A stretch of DNA of 12,702 bases from Oscillospiraceae bacterium (GCA_017458025.1 JAFTGG010000236.1:1-12702); one strand, 5' to 3'. Numbered from the stretch's first letter, positions 1 to 5,982 are shown. Notes: generated by a model from the letters alone, not told the origin. A program made the numbers and translations.

Positions 1-57
1 ACAAGGTACTCGCTCGCTTTTGGTCTTGCCTTGCGGCTCACCCGCGGAACAGTCGCT

Positions 58-86
58 ACTATACGCGCCTTTTCCGGTTTTGTCAA
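58..86 (-). promoter_or_regulatory. Strong sigma-A-type promoter reading off the left edge
   Basis: On the minus strand the -35 box is TTGACA (86 to 81), a perfect consensus match, followed by a 17-nt spacer and the -10 box TATAGT (63 to 58). Transcription would start near position 50 and leave the window within about 50 nt. The visible transcript is GC-rich and has no clear Shine-Dalgarno site or start codon, so the product could be an RNA gene or a gene with a longer leader. The promoter call is direct pattern matching; the downstream gene is unknown. Confidence 0.75.
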
Positions 87-130
87 CACCTTTTTTGACA
101 TTTTTTTCGGTTTGTGCAAAAGCGCAAAAG

Positions 131-160
131 AGCAGGAGCGAAACAGCGCCCGCTCCTGCA
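131..160 (-). terminator. Rho-independent terminator downstream of the tiny ORF
   Basis: A perfect 9-bp inverted repeat (GCAGGAGCG at 132-140 pairs with CGCTCCTGC at 151-159) has a 10-nt loop. Read on the minus strand it is followed by a T-rich run (TCTTTTGCGCTTTT), as expected for an intrinsic terminator. On the plus strand it is followed by A residues, so it should work only for minus-strand transcripts. It begins 26 nt after the stop codon of the possible peptide gene at 186-248. Confidence 0.6.
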
Positions 161-185
161 AAAAAGTACAATTGACTTTGTCTAT

Positions 186-248
186 TTAGCCAAGGCAAAT
201 GCCGCAAAGCTGGCACAGCAGGGCAAGCAGATCGCTGCAGGAAAACAT
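186..248 (-). CDS. Possible 20-residue Cys-rich hydrophobic peptide
   Basis: This short ORF (20 codons plus TAA) is not a family I recognise. Its start is supported by an excellent Shine-Dalgarno sequence, AAAGGAGG (263 to 256), exactly 7 nt before the ATG. The peptide is mostly Leu, Cys and Gly, with cysteines at residues 4, 12, 15 and 18, including CQLCGIC, and it has one acidic residue and no basic one. A plausible promoter lies about 50 nt upstream and a hairpin terminator 26 nt downstream, so it may form its own small transcription unit. It could be a secreted or membrane-active micropeptide, a metal- or thiol-binding peptide, or a leader peptide with four Cys codons in front of an attenuator. 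At this length chance cannot be excluded. Confidence 0.4.
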   Translation of the reverse strand: MFSCSDLLALLCQLCGICLG

Positions 249-255
249 CGGACAG

Positions 256-263
256 CCTCCTTT
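256..263 (-). promoter_or_regulatory. Shine-Dalgarno site of the tiny ORF
   Basis: AAAGGAGG on the minus strand, 7 nt before the ATG at 248, matches the core anti-SD complement perfectly. It is the main reason to take the 20-codon ORF seriously. Confidence 0.55.
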
Positions 264-295
264 GATAAGATTGCGTCTTGATCAAGGACATGCTT

Positions 296-330
296 AGCCT
301 AGCATATCGCTCGGTATTTTGCAAATGCAA
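296..330 (-). promoter_or_regulatory. Possible promoter of the tiny ORF
   Basis: Two overlapping readings exist on the minus strand: TTGCAT (330-325), 18 nt, TATGCT (306-301); or TTGCAA (324-319), 17 nt, TAGGCT (301-296). Both would start transcription near position 290, about 40 nt before the ATG at 248. The matches are moderate, so this is tentative. It is divergent from the promoter at 373-401. Confidence 0.35.
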
Positions 331-372
331 TGTCTGGTAATCCAATCAATCGGAAGAGGTTTTTCAAAATTC

Positions 373-401
373 TTGTCAATACTTTGGGGGAGTGGTATAC
401 T
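373..401 (+). promoter_or_regulatory. Sigma-A promoter of the Mur ligase/ATP-grasp operon
   Basis: TTGTCA (373-378), a 17-nt spacer and TATACT (396-401), with a TGG extended -10 element at 393-395. Transcription would start near 408, about 26 nt before the ATG at 434. The match to the vegetative consensus suggests expression in growing cells rather than control by a sporulation sigma factor. Confidence 0.75.
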
Positions 402-433
402 TCTTTTATCATTGAGGGACAAGGGGCGTTTTT

Positions 434-1939
434 ATGACTGCTCTCCACACGCTGCAGGAATACGTCGACGCGCTGCGCGGCGCGGGGCTGCTCGTCGAAT
501 CCACCGTGAGCGGCGCATTGGCACGGAAAACCATCGACTGCTTCAGCTACGACAACCGCGCGCTGCGCGGCACGGCGCTGTTCCTGTGCAAGGGCGCGCA
601 CTTCAAGGAAGAATATCTGCGCGACGCGCTCGCGCACGGCGCCGCCGCCTATGTCGCCGACCACGCGTATGACGTGGACGCGCCGCGGCTGATCGTCGGC
701 GATATCCGCCGCGCGCTGGTCGTGCTGGGCCGGCTTTATTATAATAATGTAACGGACAAGCTCGTGACCGTCGGCGTCACCGGCACCAAGGGCAAGAGCA
801 CGACGGCGTACTATATGCGCTATATCCTCAACGACTGGCTGAGCGGCCAAGGCAAGCCCGACTGCGCACTGATCTCGTCCATCGACACCTATGACGGCGT
901 CGTCAGCGAGGAGTCGCACATCACGACGCCGGAGGTGCTGGAGCTGTACCGGCACTTCCAGAACGCCTATGACAGCGGCATCACGCACCTCGTCATGGAG
1001 GCGTCGAGCCAGGCGTTCAAGGTCGGGCGCGTGCGCGGCATGACCTTCGACGTGGGCGCGTTCCTCAACATCGGCGAAGACCATATCAGCCCCATCGAGC
1101 ACCCCGATTTCGAGGACTATTTCGCGTCGAAGCTCAAAATTTTCGATCAGTGCCGCGTCGGCTGCGTCAACACTGACGCCGAGCACATGGCGCGAGCCGT
1201 CGAATACGCGAAGGGGCGCTGCGAGCTGATTACGTTCGGCTCGCATGAGAGCGACACGGTGTACTGCGAAAAGGTTGAGAAAAAAGCGGACGGACTGTAC
1301 TTCGCCGTGCGCTCGCCGAAGTACAGCGGCGAGTTCTCGATCACGATGCCCGGGCTGTTCAACGTGTCGAACGCGCTCGCGGCGATCGCGATGTCGACGG
1401 CGCTGGATATTCCCGAGGAGAGCGTCCGGCGCGGCCTGCGCGTCGCGCGGGCGAGCGGGCGCATGCAGGTCTACGAGAGCCGCGACAAGAACGTGACCGT
1501 CATCGTCGACTACGCGCACAACCGCATGAGCTTCGACGCGCTCTATCGCTCGACGCGCGCGGAGTACCCCGGCAAGTCCATGATCTCGATCTTCGGCTGC
1601 CCCGGCTCCCACGCCTTGCAGCGGCGTAAGGACCTCGGCGAGCTGAGCGGGCAGAACTGCGATTTCGTGTATATCACCGAGGAGGACAGCGGCGAGGAGC
1701 CGTTCGCGCAGATCGCCGCCGATATTGAAAAGCACGTCGCCGCGCCGCATCTGGTGTTGGAGGACCGCGACGAGTGTATCCGCCGCGCAATCTGCGAGGG
1801 CGGCAAGCCGCGCGTCATCCTGCTCACCGGCAAGGGCGAAGAGGAGTATATGAAGCGCGGCAACGCGTTCGTGCCGTACCCCTCCGATGTGGAAATGACG
1901 CTCAGGCATCTCAAAACCTACGACGAAGCGCACAAGTGA
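434..1939 (+). CDS. MurE-like Mur ligase with altered substrate motif
   Basis: A 501-residue ATP-dependent amino acid ligase of the Mur family, closest to MurE in length and motif order. Visible are an N-terminal UDP-binding-type domain (about 1-105, with SYDNR at 38-42), the P-loop GVTGTKGKST (114-123), TTPE (164-167), MEASSQ (188-193), the ASKLKIF segment (231-237) that carries the usual carbamylated lysine, PGLFNVSNALAA (306-317), DYAHN (359-363) and TGKGEEEY (465-472). True MurE proteins carry a DNPR-type motif that selects meso-DAP; here the same stretch reads TEEDSGEEP (415-423), so the accepted amino acid is probably different. AAGGGG about 8 nt upstream supports the ATG. The next gene starts 8 nt downstream and is surely co-transcribed. 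It is probably not the housekeeping MurE but a paralogue for a modified peptidoglycan precursor or other peptide (inference). Confidence 0.85.
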   Translation: MTALHTLQEYVDALRGAGLLVESTVSGALARKTIDCFSYDNRALRGTALFLCKGAHFKEEYLRDALAHGAAAYVADHAYDVDAPRLIVGDIRRALVVLGRLYYNNVTDKLVTVGVTGTKGKSTTAYYMRYILNDWLSGQGKPDCALISSIDTYDGVVSEESHITTPEVLELYRHFQNAYDSGITHLVMEASSQAFKVGRVRGMTFDVGAFLNIGEDHISPIEHPDFEDYFASKLKIFDQCRVGCVNTDAEHMARAVEYAKGRCELITFGSHESDTVYCEKVEKKADGLYFAVRSPKYSGEFSITMPGLFNVSNALAAIAMSTALDIPEESVRRGLRVARASGRMQVYESRDKNVTVIVDYAHNRMSFDALYRSTRAEYPGKSMISIFGCPGSHALQRRKDLGELSGQNCDFVYITEEDSGEEPFAQIAADIEKHVAAPHLVLEDRDECIRRAICEGGKPRVILLTGKGEEEYMKRGNAFVPYPSDVEMTLRHLKTYDEAHK

Positions 1940-1947
1940 GGCGTGAC

Positions 1948-3183
1948 ATGGCAAAAAAGGATTTTCTCCCCATCATTCTCGGCAGCGACGAGAACGCCTA
2001 CGGCACGGCGCGGCTGTTTTGCGAGGCGTACGGCGTGCGGCCGCTGGTGCTGTGCACCATTCCGCTCTCGCCGACGAAGAACAGCAAGCTGTTCGACCTA
2101 CGGGTCATCGAAAATTTCGAGCGCGAGGACGTGTTCCCCGACGCGCTGCTCCAGACGCTGCGCAAGAACGCGGACGCGTACGCCAAGCAGCTCGTCATTC
2201 CCTGCTCCGACTACTACGCCGGACTGCTGTGCAGGCACTACGGCCATTTCGAGGGGCTGATCGCGAACCGCTTCAACAGCGCGGAGCTGCTCGATGCCTT
2301 TGACACGAAGGATAAGTTCTACGCGCTCTGCGAGGCGCACGGCATGGACTATCCCAAGACCGCCGTCGCCGCGCCGGACGAGCGCGAAAGCGTGCTGGAG
2401 CGGCTGCCGTTCGCGTTCCCCATCGTCGTCAAGCCCGAGAACAGCAACGCGACCGACTACCTGCGCTGTCACTTTGAGGGGCAAAAAAAGGTGTTCTTCT
2501 TCGACACGCGGGAGGAATATCTCGCGATGATCGCGAATATGAACAAGTCCGGCTACGCGGGCAAGCTCATTTTGCAGGAGTTCGTCCCCGGCGGCGACGG
2601 CGCGATGCGCGTGCTCAACGCCTATTCCGACGCCGGCGGCATGGTACGCGCGATGTGCCTCGGCCAGCCGGTGCTGGAATATTACGACCCGAAATCCGTC
2701 GGCAACTATGCCGCCGTAATTTCCCGCGGCGACCGCGCGCTGTACGAGAAGATGCGCTCATTTCTGGAGGAGATCGGCTACGTCGGCTTCGCCAACATCG
2801 ACATGAAATTTGACCGCCGCACGGGACGCTATCTGCTCTTCGAGATCAACCCGCGTCCCGGCCGCAGCAGCTACTTCGTGCGCAGCGCGGGCGTCAACAT
2901 GATGCGGCTTTTTGCCGACGACGTGGTCTACGGCAAGCGCGGCGACTGCATTTACAACGAGAACGTCGCGCTGTGGTCGAACGTGCCGCGCGGCATCTTG
3001 AACCGCTACGTCACCGATCCCGCGCTGAAGGCGGAGCTGAAAGGGCTCAAGATGGACCGCACGCTGAGGAACCCGAACGACTTCAATTTAAAGCGCCTGT
3101 ACCGCATCGCGCGCGTCGACCACGCGCAGTACAAGCTGTTCCGGCAATATTATTTCGACAAGGAAGCCGAAAGCAACCGATGA
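1948..3183 (+). CDS. ATP-grasp ligase, D-aspartate ligase-like
   Basis: A 411-residue soluble ATP-grasp protein, expected to activate a carboxylate as an acyl phosphate and join it to an amine. The N-terminus (FLPIILGSD, 6-14; AYGTARLFCEAYG, 17-29) and the middle (HFEGQKK, 175-181; MRVLNAY, 220-226; MCLGQPVLE, 236-244; SVGNYA, 250-255) resemble, as I recall it, the Enterococcus faecium D-aspartate ligase that branches peptidoglycan. The ATP-binding lysine is likely K162 (VVKPEN). Metal ligands are likely D285 (NIDMKF) and E299/N301 (FEINPRPGRSS). The start is the ATG 8 nt after the Mur ligase stop, with a modest GAGG site. The tight pairing suggests that both enzymes act on one substrate. D-Asp as the substrate is unproven, and no racemase lies nearby. 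Confidence 0.8.
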   Translation: MAKKDFLPIILGSDENAYGTARLFCEAYGVRPLVLCTIPLSPTKNSKLFDLRVIENFEREDVFPDALLQTLRKNADAYAKQLVIPCSDYYAGLLCRHYGHFEGLIANRFNSAELLDAFDTKDKFYALCEAHGMDYPKTAVAAPDERESVLERLPFAFPIVVKPENSNATDYLRCHFEGQKKVFFFDTREEYLAMIANMNKSGYAGKLILQEFVPGGDGAMRVLNAYSDAGGMVRAMCLGQPVLEYYDPKSVGNYAAVISRGDRALYEKMRSFLEEIGYVGFANIDMKFDRRTGRYLLFEINPRPGRSSYFVRSAGVNMMRLFADDVVYGKRGDCIYNENVALWSNVPRGILNRYVTDPALKAELKGLKMDRTLRNPNDFNLKRLYRIARVDHAQYKLFRQYYFDKEAESNR

Positions 3184-3198
3184 TTGCGTGATCGTTGG

Positions 3199-3227
3199 TG
3201 GACGCAACCGGCGCGGCATGGTATGCT
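3199..3227 (+). promoter_or_regulatory. Putative extended -10 promoter of the XRE regulator
   Basis: TGGACG (3199-3204), a 17-nt spacer and TATGCT (3222-3227), preceded by TGG at 3219-3221, an extended -10 element. Predicted start near 3234, only about 19 nt before the ATG at 3253. The match is moderate. No terminator is visible between the ATP-grasp gene and here, so read-through from the upstream operon is also possible. Confidence 0.4.
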
Positions 3228-3252
3228 CGCACCATGAAAGGAGGGCTTTTCC

Positions 3253-3615
3253 ATGAGATTCACAATTACTGTCGCCCTTATTCTGATCCTGTACCTCGCG
3301 ATCACCGCCGCAGCCGTCTATGTGCTGGTCCTCGTCATCAAGGCGCTGCGCAAGTACATCCACAGCGCGCCCGCGCGGGAGGAAACGAAAGCGATCCGTT
3401 CTTCGCTGAGCGAAGCGCTGCGCGAGCAGCGCACCCGCTGCGGCATGACGCAGGAGTTTGTCGCGGAAGCGCTCGGCGTCAGCCGTCAGGCGGTCAGCAA
3501 GTGGGAGAACGGCACGTCCGACCCGTCCACCGCGAACCTGATCGCGCTCTCAAAGCTGTACGGCGTGTCGCCCGAGGAGCTTCTCAAAGCTGCGACAGAC
3601 GACGAAAAGCAATAA
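3253..3615 (+). CDS. Membrane-anchored XRE-family regulator
   Basis: A 120-residue protein with a single N-terminal membrane segment (about 4-31, nearly all Ile/Leu/Val/Ala, followed by KALRKY) and a cytoplasmic XRE/Cro-type helix-turn-helix domain (about 52-111). The HTH core is clear: MTQEFVAEALGVSRQAVSKW (65-84), then ENGTSDPSTANLIALSKLYG. AAAGGAGGG about 7 nt before the ATG fixes the start. It probably senses a membrane or envelope signal, or is simply tethered there; no sensor or enzymatic domain is present. Upstream is the Mur ligase/ATP-grasp operon on the same strand, which it might control (inference only). Downstream it converges on dpaB, and its stop codon lies inside the shared terminator. 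Confidence 0.85.
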   Translation: MRFTITVALILILYLAITAAAVYVLVLVIKALRKYIHSAPAREETKAIRSSLSEALREQRTRCGMTQEFVAEALGVSRQAVSKWENGTSDPSTANLIALSKLYGVSPEELLKAATDDEKQ

Positions 3616-3658
3616 AAATATTGCGGCTGCCTCTTATGGGCAGTCGCAATATTTTTAT
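3612..3658. terminator. Bidirectional terminator between XRE gene and dpaB
   Basis: Two 20-nt arms (3612-3631 and 3639-3658) pair with one exception, which is a G-U pair in the plus-strand RNA and a C-A mismatch in the minus-strand RNA. The loop is 7 nt. The outer ends are A/T tracts, giving a U run after the stem in both directions. It serves the XRE gene (plus) and dpaB (minus). The left arm overlaps the XRE stop codon at 3613-3615, and dpaB stops 12 nt beyond the right arm. Confidence 0.85.
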
Positions 3659-3670
3659 CCGGTAATAGTA

Positions 3671-4231
3671 TCACACCAGGATCGGCTGAAGCTGCCGCCC
3701 TTCCAGCGCCGCCTCCGCCGCCGCTTCGATCTGCGCGAAGTCCGCGACCAGCGAGTTCGGCTTCGAGAGCGCGTTGTCCTGCCCAAACGGCACAAAGTAG
3801 TAGTGCTTGCGGTTCAGAAGCGCCGCAATGTTCGGCGCGCTCGCCGCGAGGCCGTCGTTTGTCGCAAGCGCGACGACGACCGGCTTTCCGTTGCGAAGAT
3901 GCGACTTCGCGGCCATCGGCACGACGCTGTCGGTAACTCCCGCCGCAAGCTTGGCGAGCGTGTTGCCTGTGCACGGCGCGATGATGAGCGCGTCCATCGC
4001 GTTCGACGGCCCCAAAGGCTCCGCTTCGACGATGGTGCGTACCGCGCGGCGTCCCGCAAGGCTCTCAACCCGCTCCGCGAGGTGCTCCGCCGTACCGAAG
4101 CGCGTGTCGTACCGCGCCGCTTTTTCCGACAGAATGGGGATCAGCTCGTGCTTTTCGGCAAGCTCCTCATAGATCTTCATGATCTCCCCGTGATTACAAA
4201 ACGATCCGCAGATCGCGAACCCCAGCTTCAT
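3671..4231 (-). CDS. dpaB: Dipicolinate synthase subunit B
   Basis: A 186-residue flavoprotein-like subunit of dipicolinate synthase (SpoVFB in Bacillus, about 200 residues). With DpaA it makes dipicolinic acid from the dihydrodipicolinate branch of the lysine/DAP pathway in the mother cell; DPA is then loaded into the forespore and gives heat resistance. The N-terminus KLGFAICGSFCNHGEIM and the segment IIAPCTGNTLAKLAAGVTDS (about 85-103) are typical of the family, as is the later VALATNDGLAASAPNI. The ATG at 4231 overlaps the dpaA stop (ATGA), and GGGAGG about 10 nt upstream supports it. The 4-nt overlap points to translational coupling and a 1:1 subunit ratio. Expression is expected late in sporulation under a mother-cell sigma factor, though I could not identify that promoter with confidence. 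Confidence 0.95.
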   Translation of the reverse strand: MKLGFAICGSFCNHGEIMKIYEELAEKHELIPILSEKAARYDTRFGTAEHLAERVESLAGRRAVRTIVEAEPLGPSNAMDALIIAPCTGNTLAKLAAGVTDSVVPMAAKSHLRNGKPVVVALATNDGLAASAPNIAALLNRKHYYFVPFGQDNALSKPNSLVADFAQIEAAAEAALEGRQLQPILV

Positions 4232-5055
4232 GCTTTCTCGTCCTCCCAAATTCGATACAGCGTTTCCCGAATGGCGCGCGCCGCCGTTTCGGGCGCGGCC
4301 TTGCCCGGCAGGCCGGCCGCCTTGACATAGTCGAGTTTCCGCGCCTTTGCCGCCTCCGCGTCAATGCCGGGCTGCGAGGCAAGCTCGACGAGCACGCAGT
4401 CGCTCCGCAGCTCCGCGAGCAGCGCGTCATTCAGCACCATGCCCGGCACGGTGTTGAAGACCGCGCGAAAACCTCCGAGCTTTCCCGCGAGGCGCTCCGT
4501 GTGCAGCGCGCGGTAGCCGAACGCGTCGATCCACGCGAAATCGTCAAACCGCCGCGCGCTGACGCTGACCTTTGCGCCCAGCGCCGCGAGGTCGTGCGCG
4601 AGCAGCTTGCCGATGCGCCCGAAGCCGACGACAAGGCACGGCGCGCCGTGCAGCGTCACCTCCAGATGCTCCATCGCCGCAGCGATCGCGCCCTCCGCCG
4701 TCGGCACGGCGTTTTGCACCGTCAGCGCTTCGTCCGTGAAGTAGTCGGTCACGCGCAGCCCCATCGCCTCCGCGCGGCTGCGGTCGTCCGGCGGCACCGC
4801 GCCGGCATAGACGCGCTGCCGCGGGCTCAGGCGCGGCCAAAGCTCGCCGAGCGGGAGCTTTGTGCCGGTCAATTTCCCGTCGCGCTGCAGCGGAACCGGC
4901 AGCACGATGCGCTCCGCCGCCATTGCCTCGCTGGGCGTTCCCTCGTTCGGCGCGCCGTCGAGACACCACGACTTCACCGCATATCCATCATCCGCGAGCA
5001 ACCGCGCGAGATACGCCATGCGCGCGTCCCCGCCGAGAAATCCGATCGTTTCGAT
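4228..5055 (-). CDS. dpaA: Dipicolinate synthase subunit A (unusual ATC start)
   Basis: The NAD(P)-binding subunit of dipicolinate synthase (SpoVFA, about 297 residues in Bacillus); here 275 residues if it starts at 5055. The Rossmann glycine motif is VVGFGRIGK (about 142-150), preceded by PTAEGAI (about 118-124). The C-terminus has the family's GLPGKAAPETAA. The first in-frame ATG (5019) would cut off the conserved N-terminal strand IGFLGGDAR. That strand is encoded upstream, but the frame meets a TGA at 5064-5062 and contains no ATG, GTG or TTG before 5019. The best fit is ATC at 5055-5053, 9 nt after AGAGG in the strong site AGAGGTGAT, giving (M)ETIGFLGGDAR. An out-of-frame ATG lies at 5062, so a 1-nt sequence error or lesion is the alternative. 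Confidence 0.92.
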   Translation of the reverse strand: METIGFLGGDARMAYLARLLADDGYAVKSWCLDGAPNEGTPSEAMAAERIVLPVPLQRDGKLTGTKLPLGELWPRLSPRQRVYAGAVPPDDRSRAEAMGLRVTDYFTDEALTVQNAVPTAEGAIAAAMEHLEVTLHGAPCLVVGFGRIGKLLAHDLAALGAKVSVSARRFDDFAWIDAFGYRALHTERLAGKLGGFRAVFNTVPGMVLNDALLAELRSDCVLVELASQPGIDAEAAKARKLDYVKAAGLPGKAAPETAARAIRETLYRIWEDEKA

Positions 5056-5060
5056 ATCGC

Positions 5061-5069
5061 ATCACCTCT
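5061..5069 (-). promoter_or_regulatory. Shine-Dalgarno site that decides the dpaA start
   Basis: AGAGGTGAT on the minus strand (5069 to 5061) is a near-full complement to the 16S rRNA 3' end. Its AGAGG core lies 9 nt before the in-frame ATC at 5055 and only 2 nt before the out-of-frame ATG at 5062, although GGAG further upstream is well spaced for that ATG. The spacing favours initiation in the DpaA frame at 5055. Confidence 0.5.
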
Positions 5070-5104
5070 CTCCCCATCTTACGGCGCGGGTATGTACGAG
5101 GTGA

Positions 5105-5133
5105 TTGCGAAAGCCGGGGAAACGTGTTACAAT
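5105..5133 (+). promoter_or_regulatory. Sigma-A promoter of the YjjG-like HAD gene
   Basis: TTGCGA (5105-5110), a 17-nt spacer and TACAAT (5128-5133). Predicted transcription start is about 5140, which leaves a leader of only about 22 nt and puts a small hairpin (5143-5155) at the very 5' end of the mRNA. It overlaps the upstream region of the divergent dpaA gene. Confidence 0.65.
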
Positions 5134-5142
5134 GAAAAAAAT

Positions 5143-5155
5143 CCTCCAAAGGAGG
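5143..5155 (+). promoter_or_regulatory. Small hairpin that contains the HAD gene's ribosome binding site
   Basis: CCTCC (5143-5147) pairs perfectly with GGAGG (5151-5155) across an AAA loop. GGAGG is the Shine-Dalgarno site 6 nt before the ATG at 5162, so folding would mask it. Read on the minus strand the same element is followed by ATTTTTTT and could act as a weak terminator for transcripts entering the dpa leader. Five base pairs with a 3-nt loop is small, so its effect is uncertain. Confidence 0.4.
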
Positions 5156-5161
5156 CGCCTT

Positions 5162-5845
5162 ATGCCCCGCTATCCGTATCTGCTCTTTGACGCCGACAAT
5201 ACGCTCTTTGACTTCGACCGTGCCGACCACTACGCCTTTGCCGCGGCGTGCGAGGTCAGCGGGCTCGAATACTCCGAGGAGCTGCTGCGCCGCTATTGGG
5301 TGCACAACGACGCGTGCTGGACAATGTTCGACCGCGGCGAGGCGACGAAGGACTTTATCTGCGTCGAGCGGTTTCGCCGCTTCTTCGCGGAGCTGGGCGT
5401 CGACGCCGACCCTGCCGCGGCGAACCGCGCGCACCTCGAAACGCTCTCGACCTGCGCGTTCCCGACGCCGTATTCCGTCGAGGTCTGCGAAACGCTCTCG
5501 AAAACGCGTCGGCTGTTCCTCATCACGAACGCGGTCGCGTCGGTACAGCGCGGGCGGCTCGCGCGGGCGGAGATCAAGCCGTATCTCGAAGCGGCGTTCA
5601 TCTCCGAGGAGGCGGGCGCGCAAAAGCCGACGAAGGCGTATTTTGACTATGTTTTCGCCCGCATCGACGGCATTACGAAGGACAACTGCCTCGTCATCGG
5701 CGACTCGCTCACAAGCGACATTCAGGGCGCGAACAACTACGGCCTCGCGTGCTGCTGGTACAATCCCAAGCGCGCGGCAAATCCCAACGGGCTGCGCGTC
5801 GACTACGAGATCACGGACCTGCGGGAGTTGTACGATATTGTGTAA
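5162..5845 (+). CDS. YjjG-like HAD pyrimidine 5'-nucleotidase family protein
   Basis: A 227-residue HAD-superfamily phosphatase, probably of the YjjG group (house-cleaning nucleotidases acting on non-canonical pyrimidine nucleotides). Motif I is FDADNTLFDF (9-18, catalytic D10 and D12). Motif II is the T of ITNAVASVQ, motif III the K in AQKPTKAYFDYVF, and motif IV IGDSLTSDIQGANNYG. The wording of motifs III-IV with CWYNP near the end is typical of YjjG relatives. The start is the ATG at 5162 with AGGAGG 6 nt upstream; earlier in-frame codons lie within the promoter. It is a single-gene unit between its own promoter and a palindromic terminator, divergent from dpaA. Exact substrate cannot be read from sequence. 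Confidence 0.85.
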   Translation: MPRYPYLLFDADNTLFDFDRADHYAFAAACEVSGLEYSEELLRRYWVHNDACWTMFDRGEATKDFICVERFRRFFAELGVDADPAAANRAHLETLSTCAFPTPYSVEVCETLSKTRRLFLITNAVASVQRGRLARAEIKPYLEAAFISEEAGAQKPTKAYFDYVFARIDGITKDNCLVIGDSLTSDIQGANNYGLACCWYNPKRAANPNGLRVDYEITDLRELYDIV

Positions 5846-5880
5846 AAAAGGAGCTTGAGCGGCCGCTCAAGCTCCTTTTT
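5845..5880. terminator. Perfect 36-bp palindrome, bidirectional terminator
   Basis: Every base from 5845 to 5862 pairs with 5863 to 5880, from the AAAAAGGAGC arm to GCTCCTTTTT, centred on GCGGCCGC. With outer A/T tracts it makes a U run after the stem on both strands. It begins in the last base of the HAD stop codon, so it clearly ends that gene. It also lies about 100 nt beyond the stop of the convergent NagD-type gene at 5983 and probably ends the long minus-strand operon too, as no better terminator is seen there. Confidence 0.9.
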
Positions 5881-5982
5881 CATTATGTTTTCATGCTCTA
5901 CACCATGTTATGCCGCTTATAAAAAGCATTTAGTTGTTTGAAGCATGGTACCCATTCATTCAAAAAAATTCTTCCATTCGTC

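Noticed and set aside
434..1939. Naming the Mur ligase as murE
   Set aside because: The DNPR-type motif is missing and the neighbour is an ATP-grasp ligase, so the housekeeping role is not supported; the symbol was left empty.
299..1954. A 551-codon open frame antisense to the Mur ligase gene
   Set aside because: It lies opposite a gene with every Mur motif, is rich in Arg/Ala/Val/His as expected from reading GC-rich codons backwards, and has no start signal or recognisable domain.
1948..2005. An earlier start for the ATP-grasp protein inside the Mur ligase gene (frame open from 1774)
   Set aside because: The upstream codons read as an Arg-rich shadow of the Mur ligase, and the family's N-terminus (FLPIILGSD) begins just after the ATG at 1948.
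5060..5130. A sigma-K-type promoter upstream of dpaA (a CATA motif on the minus strand near 5090)
   Set aside because: The CATA is followed by CCCGC rather than the NNNTA the consensus needs, and no properly spaced -35 AC element was found. A sporulation promoter is expected on biological grounds but I could not place it.
5846..5982. A possible short gene or separate terminator in the gap between the two convergent HAD genes
   Set aside because: Apart from the palindrome the stretch is AT-rich with no SD-preceded start codon and no clear second hairpin.
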